This document shows, in pieces, positions 43,933-48,823 of a stretch of DNA of 48,823 bases. The position numbers and the translations under genes are program-made. Under the pieces are notes generated by a model, which searched no databases, was not told the DNA's origin, and worked only from the letters and a program-made list of their open reading frames with translations. Source of the stretch: Paenibacillus tarimensis (GTDB lineage Bacteria > Bacillota > Bacilli > Paenibacillales > Paenibacillaceae); contig NZ_JAKGAO010000032.1 in the NCBI RefSeq assembly GCF_021532315.1, forward strand, positions 1 through 48,823. The letters are read 5' to 3'. The first letter of the stretch is position 1. The number at the start of each line of letters is the position of its first letter.

Positions 43933-44496
43933 ATGAAGCGGAAAATAAAGGCTGTAAGGTCTGACGAGCTTGTGTTTCAGAATGTTTCTGAAAGCGGGAT
44001 GACGCTAGAGCAGGTTAAGGAGCGGATTTTAGCCTATATGGCCAAGGATCCGCAAGGTGAATACCACTTTGTGATCGGCACGGATAGTCAAGTATTTCGC
44101 GGTCATACCAAGTTCGTTACCGGTATCATCATACGCCGGATGGGCAAGGGAGCATGGGCCTGCTACCGCCAGGTGGTAGTACCGCGCGAGCTGCGTTCCA
44201 TTCGTGAGAAGCTGGCTGTCGAGACCTCCCTCTCACAGGAAATTGCCGCATGCTTCATGGGCGGAATACTGGAGGAGATGGAGGAAATGCTTCTCCCGTA
44301 TCTGTACAAGGGCGCATTGCTGGAGCTGTTTATTGATATTGATGCGGGAACACACCCGACCATTAACAAGACGTCACAGTATGTGAAGGAAATGGTCGAA
44401 CGGGTGGAGGCTATGGGACTTTATGCGGCAAGGGTAAAACCGGAGTCCTATGGTGCTTCAGCATATGCCAACCGCTGGACGAAGAAGAGCGTTTAG
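43933..44496 (+). CDS. YkuK family (DUF458) RNase H-like protein
   Basis: This 187-residue protein belongs to the YkuK family (172 residues in B. subtilis), with an RNase H-like fold suggested by FVIGTDSQVF and LFIDIDAGTHPT carrying acidic residues, and SYGASAYANRWTK at the C terminus. The start was placed at the ATG at 43933, the third of three consecutive ATGs after AGGTG, to give the family length; the open frame continues 198 bases upstream without a start context. It is divergent from the isoprenoid-synthase-like gene and ends at a terminator. Function unknown. Confidence 0.82.
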   Translation: MKRKIKAVRSDELVFQNVSESGMTLEQVKERILAYMAKDPQGEYHFVIGTDSQVFRGHTKFVTGIIIRRMGKGAWACYRQVVVPRELRSIREKLAVETSLSQEIAACFMGGILEEMEEMLLPYLYKGALLELFIDIDAGTHPTINKTSQYVKEMVERVEAMGLYAARVKPESYGASAYANRWTKKSV

Positions 44497-44515
44497 ATTT
44501 AAGAAGCTGAACAAT

Positions 44516-44557
44516 AGAGCATGTTACGGCCTGAGCACCCGCCGAACTGCTCTTTTT
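44516..44557 (+). terminator. Terminator of the YkuK gene
   Basis: AGAGCA and TGCTCT close a stem with an interrupted inner GTT-GGC/GCC-AAC pairing, followed by seven T. Confidence 0.85.
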
Positions 44558-44615
44558 TTCTGCCCGCTCCTTTAGTCCTTAAAGTAAACGTTTATTCAAT
44601 TTTTAGGGTTCATGT

Positions 44616-44631
44616 AGTGATTTTGTTCACA
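44616..44631 (+). promoter_or_regulatory. FNR-like (CRP-family) site upstream of the nitrite/formate channel gene
   Basis: AGTGA-N6-TCACA agrees with the TGTGA-N6-TCACA consensus in 9 of 10 bases. TATACT at 44653-44658 follows 21 bases after the site, so the site is centred at about -41.5, the position of a class II activator. Induction under low oxygen is the likely role. Confidence 0.7.
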
Positions 44632-44652
44632 TAACTCTTCATCCGGTTATTC

Positions 44653-44658
44653 TATACT
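44653..44658 (+). promoter_or_regulatory. -10 element of the channel promoter
   Basis: TATACT with no -35 of its own, as expected for a class II FNR-activated promoter. The predicted start is near 44665, leaving a leader of about 120 bases. Confidence 0.6.
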
Positions 44659-44784
44659 GTCCCTATGCTAGCAGCTCATCTCCAGCGACTCCCGCATCCG
44701 CAGGCTTTGGGCACCGTTCAAGCGGACTCAATACGGCGGCAGGCAGGCAAGCTGTCGGTGACTGATATGGGGAGAGTGTTCAAT

Positions 44785-45639
44785 ATGTTTAAGGAAACCG
44801 TGCAAGCGGCGATCGAGAAGGCTGTTGACAAGAAGGAGCTGCTGGACTCCAGCAGGGCGAGGTATTTGCTGGCGGCAGGTCTGGCAGCAGTATACGTGGG
44901 GTTTGGAATTATATTAATCTTTACGATCGGTGCACCGCTAGCGGCAGCCGGATCACCATTAACGCCAATGCTGATGGGGATGTCCTTCGGGATCGCGCTG
45001 ACACTGGTCGTATTCGCGGGTGCGGAGCTCTTCACCGGCAATAATATGTATTTTGCGATTGCTCTGTTGTCGGGGAAGACGACCTGGAAGGATACGCTGC
45101 GCAACTGGCTATATTGCTATTTGGGAAACCTGGTTGGCGCGCTGTTCTTTTGCCTGCTAATAGCAGGCACCGGACTGTTTGCTCACGTGGGGCAGGATAA
45201 CCTGCTGTTTGCGGCAGCAGCAATGAAGATGAACCTCAGTTATTACGAAGCGTTCTTCCGGGGTGTATTATGTAATTGGCTAGTCTGTCTGTCGCTGTGG
45301 ACGTCCATGCGGGCGAAGGAGGATACAGCCAAACTGATCCTGATCTTCTGGATGCTGTTCGCCTTTATTGCATCAGGATATGAGCACAGCGTCGCCAACA
45401 TGACGGTCCTGAGCCTGGCGCTATTGCTGCCTCATCCGGATACGATAACAATTGCTGGCTGGTTCCATAATATGATACCCGTTACCTTGGGTAATATTGT
45501 CGGCGGAGCTTTTTTTGTAGGAACCATCTACTGGCTTATTTCTCCAGTGAAATCCAGGCATATAAAGGCGAAGAAACAAGAGCAAGCAGCCGAGACTGGG
45601 GAGCCCGTATCTGCTGCCATACCTGCAGGTAATCACTAA
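44785..45639 (+). CDS. Formate/nitrite transporter (FNT/NirC family)
   Basis: This 284-residue channel protein has six membrane helices with the FNT signatures: the helical repeat containing GAELFTGNNM (about residues 78-87), and the second-half NWLVCLSLW and GYEHSVANM motifs (about 175-210). It forms a pentameric channel for nitrite or formate. I chose the ATG at 44785, with GGGGAG ten bases upstream; the longer frame to 44665 starts exactly at the predicted transcription start. It precedes a nitrite reductase gene by 162 bases and shares the same type of FNR-like promoter, so nitrite is the probable substrate (NirC-like). Confidence 0.88.
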   Translation: MFKETVQAAIEKAVDKKELLDSSRARYLLAAGLAAVYVGFGIILIFTIGAPLAAAGSPLTPMLMGMSFGIALTLVVFAGAELFTGNNMYFAIALLSGKTTWKDTLRNWLYCYLGNLVGALFFCLLIAGTGLFAHVGQDNLLFAAAAMKMNLSYYEAFFRGVLCNWLVCLSLWTSMRAKEDTAKLILIFWMLFAFIASGYEHSVANMTVLSLALLLPHPDTITIAGWFHNMIPVTLGNIVGGAFFVGTIYWLISPVKSRHIKAKKQEQAAETGEPVSAAIPAGNH

Positions 45640-45724
45640 GCGGGTGATTGCTGCCGGGCTGAGGGGTGAGTTATTGTCCGGTTTGTTACGGCTGTAGAGT
45701 TTGCTAGCTAGAGGCGGGGAGACG

Positions 45725-45740
45725 TGTGTGATTTATCACA
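45725..45740 (+). promoter_or_regulatory. FNR-like site upstream of the nitrite reductase gene
   Basis: TGTGT-N6-TCACA matches the CRP/FNR consensus in 9 of 10 bases; the same stretch can be read as a perfect palindrome TGTGATTTATCACA at 45727-45740. TATACT at 45762-45767 lies exactly 21 bases after it, the same geometry as at the upstream channel gene. Confidence 0.7.
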
Positions 45741-45761
45741 TCGCGTATATCCCCGCTTCTT

Positions 45762-45767
45762 TATACT
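45762..45767 (+). promoter_or_regulatory. -10 element of the nitrite reductase promoter
   Basis: TATACT, no -35 of its own. The predicted start is near 45774 with a leader of about 28 bases; AAGGAGG at about 45788-45794 precedes the ATG at 45802. Confidence 0.6.
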
Positions 45768-45801
45768 GAGGATATGCTAAGCAAACAAGGAGGAACCGGA
45801 C

Positions 45802-48606
45802 ATGAGAATGAATAATAACAAGATGAAGCTGGTACTCGTCGGCAACGGCATGGCGGGCATTCAAACAGTCGAACATATCCTTAAGCTTGCGCCGGAGCGT
45901 TATGACATTACGGTCTTTGGCAGTGAGCCTTATCCGAACTATAACCGGATTATGCTCTCTTATGTACTCGAGGGCAGTAAGAACATTGACGAGATTATGC
46001 TGAATGACTGGAACTGGTATAAGGATAACGGGATTAGGCTCTATACGGATACGACAGTGATCAGGGTGGATACACAGCTTAAAGAGGTATACACCGCAGA
46101 TGGCCGGAAGGAAATGTATGACAAACTGATTCTGGCGACGGGCTCTAAGCCGTTCATCCTGCCTGTACCTGGAGCTGACCTGGAAGGCGTGGTCGGCTTC
46201 CGGGATATCAAGGATTGTGAAATGATGAAGGAAGCGGCCGGACAATACGGCAAGGCTGCCGTAATCGGCGGAGGGCTGCTCGGTCTGGAGGCTGCCAAGG
46301 GACTGAACAACCTTGGCATGGATGTAACGGTAGTCCATCTGATGAATGACTTGATGGAGCGCCAGCTGGACCCGGCGGCTTCGGGCATGCTGAAAGACGA
46401 GCTGGAGCGTCAGGGGCTTAAATTCAAGATGGGGGCTCAGACAACGGGTATACGAGGCGAGAACGGCCGTGTCCAATCGCTTCAATTCGCTGATGGTACA
46501 GAGCTGGAGACGGATTTTGTTGTCATGGCTGTCGGTATCAAGCCGAATACAGAAGTAGCAGCAGCCAGCGGAATCGGCGTCAACCGCGGTATTGTCGTGG
46601 ATGATTATATGCTGACAAGCGCGCCGGATGTCTATGCGGTAGGCGAATGCTGCGAGCACCGCGGAGTTTGCTATGGACTGGTCGCTCCGCTGTTTGAGCA
46701 GGGTCAGGTTCTGGCGAAGTGTTTGGCGCAGGTAGAGACTGGCCCCTATGAAGGATCGGTTACATCGACCAAGCTCAAGATTTCCGGTGTGGACGTATTT
46801 TCTGCAGGTGAATTCCAGGATGCGCCTGACCTTCGGGTCGTCAGCATACGGGATGACTGGAAGCGGGTCTACAAGAAGCTGCTGCTTCGGGACGACAAGA
46901 TCGTTGGCGGCATCCTATTCGGGGATGTAACTGAATCCTCGCGCCTTCAAAAGTGGGTCAGAGAAGAGGCTGAGCTCACGGCCGATATTCATGCTGCATT
47001 AATGGGCGGCGGCGGATGCTGCGGCGGAAGCCAGCCTGCCAACCTGGCGGCTGTAATGGAAGACGATGAAATTGTCTGCGGCTGTAATGGTGTGACTAAG
47101 GGAACGATTGTAGGCTGCATCAAGGACCAGGGCATGACGAGCGTGGATGAAATCAAGGCTGCGACTGGGGCGACCCGGTCATGCGGCGGATGCAAGCCGC
47201 TGGTTGAGCAGATTCTGTCCCATGTGCTCGGAGATTCGTTCGATTCAGCTGCTGCTAAGCCAGCCGGGATCTGCGGCTGTACGACAATGGATCGTGAGGA
47301 TATTGTAGCAGCTATTCGCGACAAGGGACTCCGGCATGTGCGTGAGGTTATGAATGTGCTTGGCTGGAGCAATCCTGGGGGCTGCTCGAAATGCCGCCCG
47401 GCGGTGAACTACTATCTCGGAATGATCTATCCCGTTGAATATGAAGAAGCACGCGATTCGCGCTTTGTTAACGAACGGCTGCATGGAAATATCCAGAAGG
47501 ACGGCACGTTCTCCGTTGTTCCAAGAATGTATGGCGGGGTTACTTCGCCGGATGAACTGCGGCGCATTGCGGATGCAGCAGATAAATACCATGTCGGCAT
47601 GGTGAAGGTGACAGGCGGCCAGCGTATCGACCTGCTTGGCGTCAAGAAGGAAGACCTGCCGCAGATCTGGGAGGATCTCGGCATGCCTTCAGGTTACGCC
47701 TATGCCAAGTCAATCCGGACAGTCAAGACATGCGTAGGCTCTCGTTTCTGCCGCTTTGGCACACAGGATTCAATTGGGATGGGCATTGAGATGGAGAAGA
47801 AATTTGAGCGTCTGGATATGCCGGCGAAGTTCAAGATGGCTGTAAACGGCTGCCCGCGGAACTGTGCGGAGCCGGGTGTGAAGGATCTTGGAATTGTCGG
47901 TAACGACGGCGGCTGGGAAATCTATGTCGGCGGCAATGGCGGCATCAAGATGCGCGAAGCCGACCTGCTGTGCAAGGTTAAGACGGACGAAGAGCTGATG
48001 GAGATATCGGCAGCCTTCATCCAATACTACCGGGAGACGGCTAATTATGCGGAGCGTACGTCGGATTGGGTAGAGCGTATCGGCCTGGAGACTGTGGCTG
48101 AAGCCATCGTGAATAATATGGAGAACCGGAAGGCGCTTGTTGTGCGGGTGGAAGAAGCGCTGGCAATGGCAGCCGACCCATGGAAGGTCATGCGCGAGAC
48201 AGGCAGCCTGCGCAAGACATTCTATGAGAACATTGAGCTGGAAGTCGACGGCGCTGAGCTGAGTGCCCAGGCGGCTGGCAATGTAATCGTCGAGAGCCGA
48301 ATCGGAGGGGCGGATGAATTCCCTTCACTGGTCGGCAAGACAGTACGGGCGGGATCGAAGGAGGCAGCTGTATTCCGTCTGGCAGATGGAAGGCTGTTCG
48401 CTGTAGATAACACCAGCCCTCACCAGAAGGGCGGCCCTCTGACAGAAGGCATTGTCAGCGGAGAGTACCTCTATGAGCCGCTGCACGACTGGAAGATTCA
48501 CCTGCCGACGGGTGAAGTTCAAGCGCCGGACCGCGGCCAGGTTCGCACCTATCCAGTCCGCGAGGACCGCGAAGGCGTCCATATCGGCTGGAGTGCAGCA
48601 AAATAA
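45802..48606 (+). CDS. nirB: Assimilatory/respiratory NADH-nitrite reductase, NirB-NirD fusion
   Basis: This 934-residue enzyme reduces nitrite to ammonium with NAD(P)H. The order is a FAD/NAD-binding reductase (about 1-385, GNGMAGIQTVE and GGGLLGLEAAKGL); two BFD-type [2Fe-2S] Cys clusters (about 430-480 and 490-545, CGCNGVTKG...CGGC and CGCTTMDRE...CSKC); a nitrite/sulfite reductase domain with siroheme/[4Fe-4S] ligands Cys644, Cys650, Cys684 and Cys688 (CVGSRFC, CPRNC); and a C-terminal NirD-like Rieske-fold domain (about 835-934). In E. coli NirB (847 residues) and NirD are separate. In this domain the Rieske cysteines are replaced: Ser872-Pro-His874 and Glu892-Pro-Leu-His895. It follows its own FNR-like promoter. 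Confidence 0.93.
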   Translation: MRMNNNKMKLVLVGNGMAGIQTVEHILKLAPERYDITVFGSEPYPNYNRIMLSYVLEGSKNIDEIMLNDWNWYKDNGIRLYTDTTVIRVDTQLKEVYTADGRKEMYDKLILATGSKPFILPVPGADLEGVVGFRDIKDCEMMKEAAGQYGKAAVIGGGLLGLEAAKGLNNLGMDVTVVHLMNDLMERQLDPAASGMLKDELERQGLKFKMGAQTTGIRGENGRVQSLQFADGTELETDFVVMAVGIKPNTEVAAASGIGVNRGIVVDDYMLTSAPDVYAVGECCEHRGVCYGLVAPLFEQGQVLAKCLAQVETGPYEGSVTSTKLKISGVDVFSAGEFQDAPDLRVVSIRDDWKRVYKKLLLRDDKIVGGILFGDVTESSRLQKWVREEAELTADIHAALMGGGGCCGGSQPANLAAVMEDDEIVCGCNGVTKGTIVGCIKDQGMTSVDEIKAATGATRSCGGCKPLVEQILSHVLGDSFDSAAAKPAGICGCTTMDREDIVAAIRDKGLRHVREVMNVLGWSNPGGCSKCRPAVNYYLGMIYPVEYEEARDSRFVNERLHGNIQKDGTFSVVPRMYGGVTSPDELRRIADAADKYHVGMVKVTGGQRIDLLGVKKEDLPQIWEDLGMPSGYAYAKSIRTVKTCVGSRFCRFGTQDSIGMGIEMEKKFERLDMPAKFKMAVNGCPRNCAEPGVKDLGIVGNDGGWEIYVGGNGGIKMREADLLCKVKTDEELMEISAAFIQYYRETANYAERTSDWVERIGLETVAEAIVNNMENRKALVVRVEEALAMAADPWKVMRETGSLRKTFYENIELEVDGAELSAQAAGNVIVESRIGGADEFPSLVGKTVRAGSKEAAVFRLADGRLFAVDNTSPHQKGGPLTEGIVSGEYLYEPLHDWKIHLPTGEVQAPDRGQVRTYPVREDREGVHIGWSAAK

Positions 48607-48630
48607 TCGTTCCATACAGCAATAACAGAA

Positions 48631-48823
48631 GAGGCTGACTCAAAAGGTTCATTAGATTTGACTTTTGCGCCGCATGATCTGCCGGGCAGACCCAACTGTC
48701 TTCCTCCGGCAGGTAAGTCCAGTTGTCGAGCTTGCTGATGTCCGCTCGCCAAGCGCGCGTGTTCTCCTTGTGGTAGGTACTGTATTTGACGATGGCTGTG
48801 ACGTTCTCCGCTTCCATGTAGGC
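48631..48823 (-). mobile_element. Truncated insertion sequence end with a transposase fragment
   Basis: Reading the minus strand from the window edge, a frame encodes ENVTAIVKYSTYHKENTRAW...NWTYLPEEDSWVCP, the central part of a DDE transposase of the IS1182/IS4 kind. The frame then runs straight into sequence typical of an IS terminus (GGCTGACTCAAAAGGTTC on the plus strand at 48634-48651) with no C-terminal transposase region, so the copy appears internally deleted. The start of the element is outside the window. No target duplication can be checked. Confidence 0.65.

Noticed and set aside
45736-46659. 307-codon minus frame opposite nirB
   Set aside because: It overlaps the FAD domain of NirB and its promoter, and shows no recognisable motif.
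1-48823. CRISPR arrays, tRNA or rRNA genes, prophage or conjugation modules
   Set aside because: No regularly spaced repeats, cloverleaf sequences, rRNA-like stretches or phage and conjugation proteins were seen.

Overview
The window looks like a chromosomal segment of a Paenibacillus or a close relative (spore-forming Bacillota with an S-layer). The signs are a CotD-like spore coat protein, a sporulation-type histidine kinase, several proteins ending in three SLH domains, strong AGGAGG-type ribosome binding sites, a moderately high GC content and a Bacillus-type rhamnogalacturonan locus. No rRNA, tRNA or CRISPR array was found. Most of the window is ordinary chromosome; the last 190 bases are the end of a damaged insertion sequence.

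Layout. 1-4402: a soluble six-PAS histidine kinase (-) and a CaCA-type cation antiporter (+). 4493-17877: a rhamnogalacturonan utilisation locus, all on +. It holds a membrane-bound AraC regulator (YesS-like) under a promoter overlapped by a cre site, an LplB/LplC/solute-binding-protein importer, then a cytosolic beta-propeller protein, a long GH105 hydrolase, a YesU-like DUF1961 protein and a YetA/PL26-like lyase, the last four translationally coupled. 17907-23400 (-): a secreted subtilisin-like protease carrying both a cohesin-like and a dockerin domain, followed by a small cohesin + 3xSLH surface protein. 23591-25023: a small acidic protein and an AI-2E-family permease. 25187-25771: a short transcribed region with two possible small ORFs and several hairpins. 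25822-28866: an AAA ATPase, an RtcB RNA ligase and a small protein. 28884-30058 (-): coat protein and HAD phosphatase. 30249-35330: a 1693-residue surface protein (phosphodiester glycosidase, cohesin-like domain, metallophosphoesterase, Pro/Gln/Glu repeat, 3xSLH). 35427-37645: DUF1904, YdjO-like, TIM-barrel and CBO0543 proteins. 37843-40399: a preQ1-I riboswitch and queC-queD-queE-queF. 40527-43664: a membrane histidine kinase convergent with a two-gene unit encoding a class I isoprenoid-synthase-like protein and a small NHLP (nitrile-hydratase-leader-like) peptide ending in Trp. 43933-48606: YkuK, a formate/nitrite channel and a NirB-NirD fusion, the last two each preceded by an FNR-like site with identical geometry.

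The most unusual part is 42420-43724. A RiPP-type leader peptide with a minute C-terminal core ending in Trp sits directly behind a prenyl-synthase-fold enzyme. This recalls ComX/ComQ (Trp-prenylated pheromone and its prenyltransferase) but uses a proteusin/NHLP leader, and I regard it as the best candidate for an undescribed system. The second is the apparent cohesin/dockerin/SLH surface assembly built around a protease instead of cellulases.
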